Source: Nocardia donostiensis (GTDB taxonomy: Bacteria > Actinomycetota > Actinomycetes > Mycobacteriales > Mycobacteriaceae). From it: a DNA stretch of 64,000 nt. Below the pieces are notes generated by a model. That model worked only from the letters and a program-made list of their open reading frames with translations. It did no database searches and was not told the DNA's origin. Below are positions 32,704 through 41,726 of this stretch, piece by piece; the first letter of the stretch is position 1; every line of letters starts with the position of its first letter. Both the position numbers and the translations under genes were made by a program. The DNA lies in the NCBI RefSeq assembly GCF_002081715.1, contig NZ_MUKP01000023.1, forward strand, positions 31,954-95,953, given 5' to 3'.

Positions 32704-34491
32704 ATGGCTCGTCTGTTCGCGGCGCGGACCCGCGCGTTGCTCGCCGTGATGTTGCTCGGCGTCGCTGTCCTGGCCACAGGCTGCGGTGGCGAAACATCAA
32801 CCGCACGTGACCTGTGCTCACCACCCGGGGTGGCAGCGGCATCAGCCGCGCCATCGAACCTGACCAACCCTGCCGCGGGACAGGTCGACCGCTACACCAC
32901 CGCGCAGACGATCCCACTGGAATCGGTGGACACCTCACGCCTCGGCTTACGGCAGCCGGGCGTGCTCAGCGTCGGCACCCTTTCCGACGCGCCACCCAGC
33001 ATCTGCGTCGACAGCGCGGGCACCTTCACCGGCTTCGACAACGAACTGCTGCGCGCCGTCGCCGAGAAGCTCGGTCTGCGCGTCGAATTCTCCGGCACCG
33101 AATTCGCCGGACTGCTGGCCCAGGTAGCGGGCGGGCGCTTCGACGTCGGCTCGTCCAACATCACCACCACCGACGCGCGCCGCGAACTGGTCGGCTTCAC
33201 CAACGGCTACGACTTCGGCTACCACTCCCTCGTCGTCGCCGCGAACAGCCCCGTCTCCAGCTTCGACGACCTCGGGCCGGGCACCAGAATCGCGGTAGTC
33301 CAAGGCACCGTGCAGGACGACTACGTCGACAACCAGCTGAACCTGGACCCGGTGAAGTTCCCCGACTACAACACCGCCTACGCGAACCTGAAAACCGGCC
33401 AAGTGGACGCATGGGTCGCTCCCTCGGCCCAAGCCGAAGGCGCGATCAGCCCCGGCGACAACACCACGGTGGCGGCGAACACCTTCAGCCTGGAAAACTT
33501 CGCCGCCTGGGCGGTCCGCAAAGACAACCAGCCGCTGATCGACGCGCTCAACGCAGGCCTGGACGCGGTGATCGCCGACGGCACCTACGCCGAGCTGTAC
33601 CAGAACTGGGTACCGCGCGAACCACCGCCCGGCTGGAAACCCGGCTCGAAAGCAGCGCCGGAGCCGCAGCTCCCCGATTTCGCGGCCATCGCCGCCGAAC
33701 GCGGACCCAACACCCAATCCGCCACCGCGCCGAAATCCACGCTGGAACAGCTGCGCGACACCTTCTTCGACTGGTCGCTGTACCGGCAGGCATTCCCCGA
33801 CCTGATCACAACAGGCCTACCCAACACACTGATCCTGGCGTTGGTCTCCGGCGTACTGGGCACGGTACTCGGCATGCTGCTCGCGGTCGCCGGAATCGCA
33901 CGAACCCGCTGGCTGCGCTGGCCCGCACGGGTGTACACCGACATCTTCCGCGGCCTACCCGCAGTGGTGATCATCCTGCTCATCGGTCTCGGCATCGGGC
34001 CGGTAGTCGGCAATATCACCGGCAACAACCCGTACTGGCTTGGCGCGGTAGCGCTGGCCTTGCTGGCCTCGGCCTATATCGGCGAAATCTTCCGGTCCGG
34101 TATCCAGTCGGTGGAAAAAGGCCAGCTGGAAGCGGCGCGCGCAATCGGGTTCGGCTACCGGCAGGCAATGACGCTGGTGGTGATCCCGCAGGGCGTGCGC
34201 CGGGTGCTGCCCGCGCTGATGAACCAATTCATCGCATTGATCAAGGACTCGTCGCTGATCTACTTCCTCGGTCTGCTCGCCACCCAGCGCGAACTGTTCG
34301 CCGTCGGCCGCGACCTCAACGCACAAACCGGCAACCTGTCCCCGCTCGTCGCGGCGGGACTGGTGTACCTGCTGCTGACAATCCCGCTCACCCACCTGGT
34401 CAACTACATCGACCACCGGATGCGCACCGGCCGCCCCGACCAGCCGATCGACGAACTGGAACAGGCCACGATCACAGAAGGGCGCGGATAA
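32704..34491 (+). CDS. Glutamine/polar amino-acid ABC transporter, fused binding protein and permease
   Basis: A 595-residue lipoprotein-permease fusion. The signal ends with lipobox VLATGC. A type 3 solute-binding domain follows (LRQPGVLSVGTLSDAPPSICVDSAGTFTGFDNELLRAVAEKLGLRVEF, FDVGSSNITTTDARRELVGFTNGY). After a Pro-rich linker the C-terminal permease (LRDTFFDWSLYRQAFPDLITTGLPNTLILAL, then ARAIGFGYRQAMTLVVIPQGVRRVLPALMNQFIALIKDSSLIYFLG) has the HisM/GlnP EAA loop. Fusion of GlnH and GlnP is known in lactococci. The stop overlaps the glnQ start (TAATG). Confidence 0.92.
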   Translation: MARLFAARTRALLAVMLLGVAVLATGCGGETSTARDLCSPPGVAAASAAPSNLTNPAAGQVDRYTTAQTIPLESVDTSRLGLRQPGVLSVGTLSDAPPSICVDSAGTFTGFDNELLRAVAEKLGLRVEFSGTEFAGLLAQVAGGRFDVGSSNITTTDARRELVGFTNGYDFGYHSLVVAANSPVSSFDDLGPGTRIAVVQGTVQDDYVDNQLNLDPVKFPDYNTAYANLKTGQVDAWVAPSAQAEGAISPGDNTTVAANTFSLENFAAWAVRKDNQPLIDALNAGLDAVIADGTYAELYQNWVPREPPPGWKPGSKAAPEPQLPDFAAIAAERGPNTQSATAPKSTLEQLRDTFFDWSLYRQAFPDLITTGLPNTLILALVSGVLGTVLGMLLAVAGIARTRWLRWPARVYTDIFRGLPAVVIILLIGLGIGPVVGNITGNNPYWLGAVALALLASAYIGEIFRSGIQSVEKGQLEAARAIGFGYRQAMTLVVIPQGVRRVLPALMNQFIALIKDSSLIYFLGLLATQRELFAVGRDLNAQTGNLSPLVAAGLVYLLLTIPLTHLVNYIDHRMRTGRPDQPIDELEQATITEGRG

Positions 34492-35216
34492 TGAGCGCAT
34501 CGCTGACCGGAACCGGACTGCGGCTGCGACTGGGCAACAACGAGGTGCTGCGCGGGGTCGACATCCACGTCGACGCAGGCAAAACCACCAGCGTCATCGG
34601 CCCATCGGGTTCCGGTAAATCCACCTTGCTGCGGGTGCTGAACCGACTGTACGAACCAGACGCCGGCGATGTGCTACTCGACGGCGAATCGGTGCTGAAA
34701 GAAAACCCAGACCGGCTGCGACAGCGCATCGGCATGGTGTTCCAGCAATTCAACCTGTTCCCACACAAAACAGTGGCCGACAATATCGCGCTCGGACCGC
34801 GGAAACTGCGCGGACTGTCCAAAGAAGAAGCGCGGGCACTGGCACTGGAACAGCTCGAAGTGGTCGGTTTGACAGGAAAAGCCGACTCCCGGCCCGGCAA
34901 CCTGTCCGGCGGTCAGCAGCAACGAGTGGCGATCGCCCGCGCCCTCGCCATGAAACCCGACATCATGTTCTTCGACGAAGCGACATCAGCACTGGACCCG
35001 GAGCTGGTCAAAGGCGTGCTCGCGCTCATGGCCGATCTCGCGGCGGGCGGTATGTCGATGATCGTGGTAACCCACGAAATGACATTCGCCCACGACGTCT
35101 CCGACAGTGTGGTGTTCATGGACGCAGGCCAAGTAGTGGAATCCGGACCACCAGACGCCATTTTCGACAATGCCGAAACACCCCGGCTACGCCGTTTCCT
35201 GGATCAGGTCCAATAG
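34491..35216 (+). CDS. glnQ: Amino-acid ABC transporter ATPase
   Basis: A 241-residue ABC ATPase of the GlnQ/HisP group. Walker A is VIGPSGSGKST, the Q-loop GMVFQQFNLFPHKTV, the signature NLSGGQQQRVAIARALA, Walker B IMFFDEATSALDPE, and the switch His is in IVVTHEMTFAH. It works with the fused binding-protein/permease immediately upstream, with a one-base overlap, so the two genes form a complete importer for glutamine or a related amino acid. Confidence 0.95.
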   Translation: MSASLTGTGLRLRLGNNEVLRGVDIHVDAGKTTSVIGPSGSGKSTLLRVLNRLYEPDAGDVLLDGESVLKENPDRLRQRIGMVFQQFNLFPHKTVADNIALGPRKLRGLSKEEARALALEQLEVVGLTGKADSRPGNLSGGQQQRVAIARALAMKPDIMFFDEATSALDPELVKGVLALMADLAAGGMSMIVVTHEMTFAHDVSDSVVFMDAGQVVESGPPDAIFDNAETPRLRRFLDQVQ

Positions 35217-35319
35217 CATTTCCGCAACCAACATGCCGCGAGGCAATAGGTAATGTGAAGTTGTGCGCAGTTCCAGCTGACCGAGCCCGCCCCGGGCGCA
35301 CAGGAAAGAAGGAGCCACG

Positions 35320-35616
35320 ATGACCACGGCACACGCTGAGCACATCGACCATGAGCACGCGCACGGCCCCGAATGCGGTCACGTAGCCGTCCCACACGGC
35401 GACCACGTGGACTACGTCCACGACGGACACCTACACCGCGACCACGAAGGCCACTACGACGAATGCGAGCCCACCGGCCACACCGAACACACAAACCACG
35501 ACCACGTGCACGGCGAAGGCTGCGGCCACGTCGCGGTACCCCACGGCGACCACGTCGACTACATCCACGACGGACACCGACACGCCGCCCACAACGGCCA
35601 CTACGACGAGCACTGA
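35320..35616 (+). CDS. His-rich metal-binding protein made of two tandem repeats
   Basis: A 98-residue protein with 27 His. Two copies of a ~48-residue unit are visible: DHEHAHGPECGHVAVPHGDHVDYVHDGHLHRDHEGHYDE, then NHDHVHGEGCGHVAVPHGDHVDYIHDGHRHAAHNGHYDE. Single-unit relatives occur beside zinc transporters and Zur-regulated genes in actinobacteria, which suggests zinc storage or delivery. No transporter adjoins it here. A GAAGGAG ribosome site precedes the ATG, and a CCGCGA/TCGCGG hairpin (35624-35640) follows the stop. Confidence 0.75.
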   Translation: MTTAHAEHIDHEHAHGPECGHVAVPHGDHVDYVHDGHLHRDHEGHYDECEPTGHTEHTNHDHVHGEGCGHVAVPHGDHVDYIHDGHRHAAHNGHYDEH

Positions 35617-36059
35617 AACATGGCCGCGACTCCATCGCGGCGGGGTGTGCGGCCCCTTTGTGGCTCGCGTTTCAGCCATCGCGACTTGCGCCTTCGGCGC
35701 ATGCGCGAGGGTCGGACGTCCGTCCGCCCCGGCGCTCCCAGCGAGGGTCGGACGTCCGTCCGCCCCGGCGCTCCCAGCTGCGAGGGCTGAAACGCGAGCC
35801 GGGCCGCAACCGGACGGGCTGGGTAAGCGGGTCAGCCGGGGCAGGAACAGCTGGTGCCGTCGGTGCGGGCGCGGTGGGTAAACGTGTAGCAGGCGGGGGC
35901 TGAGCAAAGGTGGAAACGAGCGGCGGGCCGCGAATCGGACTCGTACGGTGAGCAGGCAAACCGGGGGTTAATTTCGGTGGTCTGCCGTTAAGCTGCGCGT
36001 CGATCGGTTCTTGCTTGGGTGGGCTACGGTGCGGGCGTTCAGCCCTGACAGGAGCCACC
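35617..36059. other. Intergenic region with long palindromic repeat, after the His-rich gene
   Basis: 443 bases with no credible gene. It contains a possible terminator hairpin at 35624-35640, the long inverted repeat at 35648-35808, which is shared with 56.74 kb, and a 36-base tandem duplication inside it. The last ~100 bases should hold the phoX promoter; no PHO-box-like repeat is evident to me. Confidence 0.55.
35648..35808. repeat. Long inverted repeat element, copy 1
   Basis: The left arm (TGCGGCCCCTTTG, then TGGCTCGCGTTTCAGCC) pairs with the right arm (GGCTGAAACGCGAGCC, then GGGCCGCA, 35784-35808). The centre has TGCGCCTTCGGCGCA, followed by a 36-base unit starting GCGAGGGTCGGACGTCCG duplicated perfectly in tandem (35705-35740 and 35741-35776). 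The same arms recur at 56741-56832, so this is a dispersed palindromic element and not a simple terminator. Confidence 0.75.
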
Positions 36060-38096
36060 GTGAGCCCGAAACCATTGACCCTCTATGTGCAGCATCAGGC
36101 CGATTCGGCGCGTGCTGCCGTCACCTGCGCCTACAAATGCGGTAACGCCTGCTTCCATGAGGCGCCCAACACTTCGTCCGGCGCGTACTTCGGCGATATC
36201 GTTGCGGATCTGTCGCGGCGGCGGGTGTTGCAGGGTGGCGCGGCCGCGGTGCTTGCGATCGGTGCGGCGAGTGTGCTCGCAGCCTGTGGTGATGGTGCGG
36301 GCGCTGGCAGTGTCGGGGGTGGGCAGCCGGGTGCGGGCACTGATTTCACCCCGGTAGTGCCGAACACCGAGGACGCCGTGGTTGTGCCGGAGGGCTACGA
36401 GCAGGGCGTGGTAATCCGATGGGGCGACCCGCTTTTCGCCGATGCGCCCGAGTTCGACGCCAGGAAGCAGACGCCCGCCGCGCAACTGAAACAGTTCGGC
36501 TACAACAATGATTTCGCGGGCCTGCTGCCCATCGAAGGTCAGACCGACCGGTATCTTCTGGTGGTCAACCACGAGTACACCACCGAACCGTTCATGTTCC
36601 CGGGCTTCGCACCGGAGGCGATGACTCGCGAACAGTTCGAAATCACCATCGCCGCGCATGGGCTGTCGGTCGTCGAGGTCGAGGGCGAAGCCGGATCGGG
36701 CAAGCTCACACCGGTTTTCGGTAAATACAACCGCAGGATCACCGCGGCCAGCGAGTTCCGGCTCACCGGGCCCGCCGCGGGCAGCGACCTGCTGAAAACC
36801 TCCGCCGACCCCACCGGAACCACAGTGGCAGGCACCTTCGCAAACTGTTCGGGCGGCGTAACTCCCTGGGGCACCGTGCTTTCCGGAGAAGAGAACTTCA
36901 ACGGCTACTTCGCCGGGCGAGCCGCCGATGAGCGGATGAAACGTTACGGTGTCGGCGAGATCGACTCCCCGCACTACTGGGAACGTTTTGACAAGCGTTT
37001 CGATCTGGCTCAGGAACCCAATGAGGCCAATCGCTTCGGCTGGGTCGTCGAAATCGACCCGTGGGACCCGAACTCGGTCCCGGTGAAACACACCGCTCTG
37101 GGCCGTTTCAAGCACGAAGCCGCCAATATCTACGTCACCGACGACGGCACCGTGGTTGCCTACAGTGGCGACGACGAACGCTTCGAATACATGTATAAGT
37201 TCGTTTCCTCGCGCAAGATGCAGCCCGGTATGGGCGCGGCCAGCCGCAGGCACAACCTGACCATTCTCGATGCGGGCACCCTCTACGTCGCGAAACTCAC
37301 CGGCGACCATCCCGACCGCATCGACGGATCCGGTCGCCCGACCTCCGACCAGGGCTTCACCGGCACCGGGCAGTGGATCCCGATTCTGCGGGCGAACGAG
37401 GACGGCACAGCCGAATCACTGGTCGACGGTATGACCGCCGACCAGGTCGCGATCTTCACCCGACTCGCGGGCGACAAAGTCGGCGCCACCAAGATGGACC
37501 GTCCCGAGGACTTCGAAGCCAACCCGAAGACCGGCAAGGTGTATGTGGCGTTGACCAACAACAGCAAACGCGGCACCGAGGGCAAGGCTGCCGCCGACGA
37601 GGCCAACCCACGCAATCAGAACAAGAACGGCCAGGTCCTGGAATTGGTCGACGATCACGCGGGCACCGAATTCAACTGGTCGCTGCTGCTGGTGTGCGGC
37701 GATCCCGCCGCCGCCGACACCTACTACGGCGGTTTCGACAAAACGCAGGTCAGCCCGATCTCCTGCCCGGACAATGTGGCGTTCGACGGGTACGGCAACC
37801 TGTGGATCAGCACCGACGGCAACGCGCTCGGCACCAACGACGGGCTGTTTTCGGTGACACTCGACGGCGACCGGCGCGGGGAGACCAAGCAATTCCTGAC
37901 CGTCCCTGCGGGCGGCGAGACCTGCGGGCCGGTGATCACCGAGCAGCGCGTCCTGGTGTGCGTTCAGCATCCGGGCGAAATCGACGGCGCCTCCGCCGAC
38001 CGGCCCGCCTCGCATTGGCCCGATGGCGGCGACAGCATGCCCCGGCCCGCCGTGGTCGCGGTGTGGAAGGCCGGAGGCGGCCGGATCGGTGTTTGA
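36060..38096 (+). CDS. phoX: PhoX-family alkaline phosphatase (DUF839), Tat lipoprotein
   Basis: A 678-residue secreted phosphatase of the PhoX family, Ca/Fe-dependent enzymes releasing phosphate from organic monoesters. The Tat motif SRRRVLQGG (52-60) leads to a hydrophobic core and lipobox VLAAC (Cys76). Before it lies an unusual ~50-residue region with CAYKCGNACFHEAPNTSSGAYFGDIV, a form I associate with actinobacterial PhoX. The core has VVNHEYTTEPFMFPG, PWGTVLSGEENFNGYF, GRFKHEAANIYV, MDRPEDFEANPKTGKVYVALTNN and CPDNVAFDGYGNLWISTDG. GTG 36060 was chosen. Confidence 0.9.
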   Translation: MSPKPLTLYVQHQADSARAAVTCAYKCGNACFHEAPNTSSGAYFGDIVADLSRRRVLQGGAAAVLAIGAASVLAACGDGAGAGSVGGGQPGAGTDFTPVVPNTEDAVVVPEGYEQGVVIRWGDPLFADAPEFDARKQTPAAQLKQFGYNNDFAGLLPIEGQTDRYLLVVNHEYTTEPFMFPGFAPEAMTREQFEITIAAHGLSVVEVEGEAGSGKLTPVFGKYNRRITAASEFRLTGPAAGSDLLKTSADPTGTTVAGTFANCSGGVTPWGTVLSGEENFNGYFAGRAADERMKRYGVGEIDSPHYWERFDKRFDLAQEPNEANRFGWVVEIDPWDPNSVPVKHTALGRFKHEAANIYVTDDGTVVAYSGDDERFEYMYKFVSSRKMQPGMGAASRRHNLTILDAGTLYVAKLTGDHPDRIDGSGRPTSDQGFTGTGQWIPILRANEDGTAESLVDGMTADQVAIFTRLAGDKVGATKMDRPEDFEANPKTGKVYVALTNNSKRGTEGKAAADEANPRNQNKNGQVLELVDDHAGTEFNWSLLLVCGDPAAADTYYGGFDKTQVSPISCPDNVAFDGYGNLWISTDGNALGTNDGLFSVTLDGDRRGETKQFLTVPAGGETCGPVITEQRVLVCVQHPGEIDGASADRPASHWPDGGDSMPRPAVVAVWKAGGGRIGV

Positions 38097-38099
38097 GTT

Positions 38100-38894
38100 C
38101 TATCCGCTGCCCGTCAGGCCCGACATATTGGCGAAGCCGGCGAGATCACCCTGGGCGCCGCTGTAGACGTTGAGGTCGGTATTGCCATGGATGCCTGGAA
38201 CCCTGCCCGAATCGGTGGTCTGCCAGAACGTCCAGGTAGGCCAGCCGCCCGGCACCTCCGGTGCCGGATTGCCTCGATAGTCGGCGATCCACAGCGGATA
38301 CCGATGGAACTGATTGCTGTCGGCCATCGCAGTGCGCCAGAAATTCGGGTACGTGTAGATGATCGGCACCCGCCCGGTGAGCGCCTCGACGGTGCGCAGG
38401 TAGCGGTGCGTCCAGTCGATCAACGCGGCCGGTGCCAGACCACCGGAATGTTCGATATCGAGCACCGGCGGCAGATCCAGCGGCCCGTTCTGCCCCAGCA
38501 CCACCGCCGAATACAACACCGCCTGCGGTTCCGGCGGCAGATTGGGGCGCGCGTAGTGGTAGGTGCCGCGCGCGATACCTGCCACCCGCATCAGCAGACT
38601 GTCCGGCACGAAATACGGGTTGATATAGCTGAGGCCCTCGGTGGCCTTCACCATGGCGAAATCGTGCCCGGCCCGCTTCACCGCGAACCAGTCGATCCCC
38701 CGGCCGTCGATATGCTGCCAGGACGAGACATCGGGTCCGGTGGGGGCTGCTACCGCAGGGGCGGCGCCTAGAGCGAGGACGCCGGTCAATGTGAGCGCGG
38801 GCACCGCCGCCGCTCGGCCTGCGATCCGCACCACCTTCCGAGTGATAGCTGTTGAATAACTACCCGGCGTCAATGGTGAGTTGGACCGGGGCAT
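38100..38894 (-). CDS. Secreted GH25 lysozyme-like muramidase
   Basis: A 264-residue protein with a signal peptide ending ALGAAPAVAA. The GH25 domain begins GPDVSSWQHIDGRGIDWFAVKRAGHDFAMVKATEGLSY, followed by GTYHYARPN, PPVLDIEHSGG with the catalytic DxE pair, IIYTYPNFW and the closing WTFWQTTDSGRVPGIHGNTDLNVYSG. It cuts the glycan of peptidoglycan between MurNAc and GlcNAc. ATG 38894 has GGAG seven bases upstream. It converges on phoX with three bases between stops. Confidence 0.9.
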   Translation of the reverse strand: MPRSNSPLTPGSYSTAITRKVVRIAGRAAAVPALTLTGVLALGAAPAVAAPTGPDVSSWQHIDGRGIDWFAVKRAGHDFAMVKATEGLSYINPYFVPDSLLMRVAGIARGTYHYARPNLPPEPQAVLYSAVVLGQNGPLDLPPVLDIEHSGGLAPAALIDWTHRYLRTVEALTGRVPIIYTYPNFWRTAMADSNQFHRYPLWIADYRGNPAPEVPGGWPTWTFWQTTDSGRVPGIHGNTDLNVYSGAQGDLAGFANMSGLTGSG

Positions 38895-38939
38895 GGTCGA
38901 TCTCCAACGGGCAGGATTCATGAGGAAAGACGATAGAGC

Positions 38940-40280
38940 TCAACCCAGCCAATCCAGCACCGACGCGGCCGTCCACGATTGCTGCATGCTGCCCAGCGGC
39001 TCCCCGGTGAACGGCTCGTAGTATTCGGCGAAGCTCCCGTCACTGGCCTGGCGCAACGCCTCGGCGCGCAACATGAAGGCCCGCTCCGCCCAACCGCGCT
39101 GCCCGAACGCCCAGGAGAACAACCAGCTCATCACCGGCCACACCGGACCGCGCCAATATTCGCGGGACCGGAAATCCTTGGATACCGGCGATGTCGAGGG
39201 CGGCAGCGCATAGCGCAGGTCGGGGTGGCCGCAGAAGCGCGGGCCTTCGAACAGGCGGAGCAGGTTGCGTTCCGCATCGCGGGGGAGGCCACCGCACAGC
39301 AACGGCGCGAACATCGCCAGTGTTTCGGTGCTGATCCAGCGGCCCAACCGGGTGTCGTAGTCGCGGGCGGCACCGGTGCGTTCGTCGGTCGTCGCGATCA
39401 CCCCGGCGCGGAACCGGTCCGACCACCGGTACAGGTCCCGGATATCGGCCTTCGGCTGGTGGTATTCCTCGCCGATCTGCGCGAGCACCTCGCAGGCCAG
39501 TGCATAGATCGCGGTGACGAAAACGTCCTCCACCGCGAAGCTCATCGAGGAACTGAGCTGGTGATCGTCGTAGCCGGCTCGGCGCATCTGCTCGACCAGC
39601 CACAGGTAGCGGTCGTATTCGCGATCGCTCGGCCGCTGCGTCGGGTCCGACACCACCAGAATGTCCTCCCGCCGATACGGCGGCAGATCGGCGCCGGGCA
39701 CGATATTGGCGTAAGCACGATCCCACCGTGGCGAATTGTCCATCCCGGATTCCCAGCCGTGATACAGCGTGATCCGCCCGTTCTCCTTCGGGTCGCGCGC
39801 ATGCGCCAGCCACCTGTGCCAGCGCACCAGATCCGGCCACCGCCGGTTGAGGAACTCCTCGGCCACCACCCGCGTACTGCGCCCGTGCCTGCGTGAATGA
39901 TCGAGGATGCGCTGCACGGCGATGGCATGCACCGGCGGTTGAGTGATCCCCGAGGTATCCGGCCCGTCCGGCGCGTTCGCGGCCAGCCTGCGGCATTCCC
40001 AGCGTGCCGGCCCGGGAAAATACCCGTCCACCCCGTTCGCGAAGACGATATGCGGGATCATCCCGTTCTTCCACTGCGCCGACAGCAGCGTATCGAGCTC
40101 GATCACCGCCCGTTCCACACTCAACGGCGCCAACCCCACGGCAACGAACGCCGCATCCCAGCTCCACATATGCGGATACAGGCGCGGCGCGGCACTGGTC
40201 ATGGTGCCGAGATCGTTCCCCCGCAGCAGATACGCCGCGCGGGCAGCGAGCTGCGTGGAGCTGAAACCGGGGTGTGCCAT
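38940..40280 (-). CDS. ggh: Glucosylglycerate hydrolase (GH63-like)
   Basis: A 446-residue (alpha/alpha)6-barrel hydrolase matching mycobacterial glucosylglycerate hydrolase in length and signature: LYPHMWSWDAAFVAVGLAPLSVERAVIELDTLLSAQWKNGMIPHIVF, WHRWLAHARDPKENGRITLYHGWESGMDNSPRWDRA, FRSREYWRGPVWPVMSWLFSWAF and SFAEYYEPFTGEPLG. It releases glucose and glycerate from glucosylglycerate, a compatible solute that builds up under nitrogen limitation. There is no signal peptide, so it is cytosolic. Trehalase- or mannosylglycerate-hydrolase-type activity is the main alternative. Confidence 0.87.
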   Translation of the reverse strand: MAHPGFSSTQLAARAAYLLRGNDLGTMTSAAPRLYPHMWSWDAAFVAVGLAPLSVERAVIELDTLLSAQWKNGMIPHIVFANGVDGYFPGPARWECRRLAANAPDGPDTSGITQPPVHAIAVQRILDHSRRHGRSTRVVAEEFLNRRWPDLVRWHRWLAHARDPKENGRITLYHGWESGMDNSPRWDRAYANIVPGADLPPYRREDILVVSDPTQRPSDREYDRYLWLVEQMRRAGYDDHQLSSSMSFAVEDVFVTAIYALACEVLAQIGEEYHQPKADIRDLYRWSDRFRAGVIATTDERTGAARDYDTRLGRWISTETLAMFAPLLCGGLPRDAERNLLRLFEGPRFCGHPDLRYALPPSTSPVSKDFRSREYWRGPVWPVMSWLFSWAFGQRGWAERAFMLRAEALRQASDGSFAEYYEPFTGEPLGSMQQSWTAASVLDWLG

Positions 40281-40443
40281 CGCCCATCCTGCGTCCTGAC
40301 CGGGGAAAATGCCGGCTCCACAGTACGCTCGAGGTATTGCGGGCTGCTGCTCGTGTTCGGATGGTCAGGGAGGTTGGGCTGGCTTCTCTCCGAACCGGCA
40401 GGCGGCTCGGGCATTGCACCGGAGCTAGCTACCCCTATTTTTA

Positions 40444-40462
40444 TCAGGTTAGGCTAACCTCA
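40444..40462. promoter_or_regulatory. IdeR/DtxR iron box
   Basis: TCAGGTTAGGCTAACCTCA matches 17 of 19 positions of the IdeR consensus, including the full central AGGTTAGGCTAACCT. It ends five bases before the isochorismate synthase ATG. Iron-loaded IdeR bound here would cover the transcription start region and shut the gene off when iron is plentiful. Confidence 0.9.
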
Positions 40463-40467
40463 AGATC

Positions 40468-41586
40468 ATGATTTCTGACGCCGCCTTTGTCTTATCCCGC
40501 CCGCACCGCACCGTGGTGGCGCAGGGCACCGGCCGCGTCTTCCGGTCCCCTCAGGAAGCCGTGACCGCGCTGCGCAACCGGGAGGTCGGTCATATCGTCG
40601 GCGCGCTGCCGTTCACCCCCGGCGCTCCGGCGGCGCTGTGGGCGCCCGATTCGGTGCGGATCACCGCTGGCGGCTACCACCCGGCGGCAGCCCCGGCGCT
40701 GCCGGATGTCGAAATCGAATCGGCTCTACCGTCCCCGGACGAGCACATGCAGCGTGTCGCCGCGGCGGTCCGCCTGCTGAGCGACCCGGTTGATCCGCTG
40801 CGGAAAGTCGTGCTGGCCAGGGCGCTTCGTTTGGCGGTGCAGCGTCCGGTACGGGCGGCCGAATTGCTGGATCGGCTGGTGTCCACCGACCCGGCCCACA
40901 ACGGTTTCCTCGTCGACCTGTCCGCTGCGGGCGCAGCGTATCAGGGTAGGGCCCTTGTCGGTTCCAGCCCGGAGATCCTGGTCCGGCGCGACGGCGGGGA
41001 CGTCCTCAGCCATCCTCTCGCAGGTTCTGCGCGGCGCGCGCCCGGCGACGAAGAGGACCGAGCGGCCGCACACAACCTGCTCGCGTCGACGAAAGACCAG
41101 CACGAACACCGCTATGTGGTCGATCATGTCGACGAAGTGCTGCGGGAATACTGCCGCGCCGTCCACGCCCCTGACACGCCGGAACTCACCAACACACCCG
41201 AAATGTGGCATCTGGGCACCCCGATCACTGCCACCGTGCCCGACAGCGGCCCCTCCGCATTGGAGCTGGCCGTGGCTCTGCACCCCACCCCCGCGATCTG
41301 CGGTACCCCCACCTCGGCGGCGGCCCGGGTGATCGAGGAACTCGAAGGCGACCGCGGCTTCTACGCGGGCGCGGTCGGCTGGTGCGACGCCGACGGCGAC
41401 GGCGAGTGGATGGTGAGCATCCGCTGTGCCGAACTCGCCGCCGACGGCCGAACCCTCACCGCGCACGCGGGTGGCGGCATCGTCGCAGGCTCCGATCCGG
41501 TGGCCGAATTGGCCGAAACCATCGGGAAATTCCAGCGCATCCTGGGCCCGCTGGGCGCCGCCGACCTGCCGGTCACCGTCGCCTGA
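40468..41586 (+). CDS. Isochorismate synthase (EntC/DhbC/MenF family)
   Basis: A 372-residue chorismate-utilising enzyme. The catalytic region reads VVLARALRL, FLVDLSAAGAAYQGRALVGSSPEILVRRDGGDVLSHPLAGSARR, STKDQHEHRYVVDHV, MWHLGTPITATV, ALHPTPAICGTPTSAAARVIEELEGDRGFYAGAVGWCDADGDGEWMVSIRCAEL. The length (shorter than salicylate synthases of the MbtI type, ~450) favours isochorismate synthase. With the IdeR box abutting the start, it probably feeds salicylate for a nocobactin- or mycobactin-type siderophore, although menaquinone also needs isochorismate. The ATG is so close to the box that the transcript may be leaderless. Confidence 0.9.
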   Translation: MISDAAFVLSRPHRTVVAQGTGRVFRSPQEAVTALRNREVGHIVGALPFTPGAPAALWAPDSVRITAGGYHPAAAPALPDVEIESALPSPDEHMQRVAAAVRLLSDPVDPLRKVVLARALRLAVQRPVRAAELLDRLVSTDPAHNGFLVDLSAAGAAYQGRALVGSSPEILVRRDGGDVLSHPLAGSARRAPGDEEDRAAAHNLLASTKDQHEHRYVVDHVDEVLREYCRAVHAPDTPELTNTPEMWHLGTPITATVPDSGPSALELAVALHPTPAICGTPTSAAARVIEELEGDRGFYAGAVGWCDADGDGEWMVSIRCAELAADGRTLTAHAGGGIVAGSDPVAELAETIGKFQRILGPLGAADLPVTVA

Positions 41587-41726
41587 TCAGCAGCCCGATA
41601 CCGGGCACACCCAGCAGGCAGCAGGCTCTGCTCCCGGCCGGGAACCGTTGCAGCCGTAGCCTTTCGTTGTTTCCGCTGGTCAACTTTCGTTTCCCTGGCC
41701 AGTTCCGAGCTGATAGGTTCGCCCGC

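Noticed and set aside
32814..34490. Upstream extension of the GlnQ frame through the permease gene
   Set aside because: This part is Arg-rich shadow; the ATPase begins at the ATG 34491 that overlaps the permease stop.
35705..35776. Tandem 36-base repeat considered as a CRISPR seed
   Set aside because: Only two copies, directly abutting without spacers, and located inside a palindromic element.
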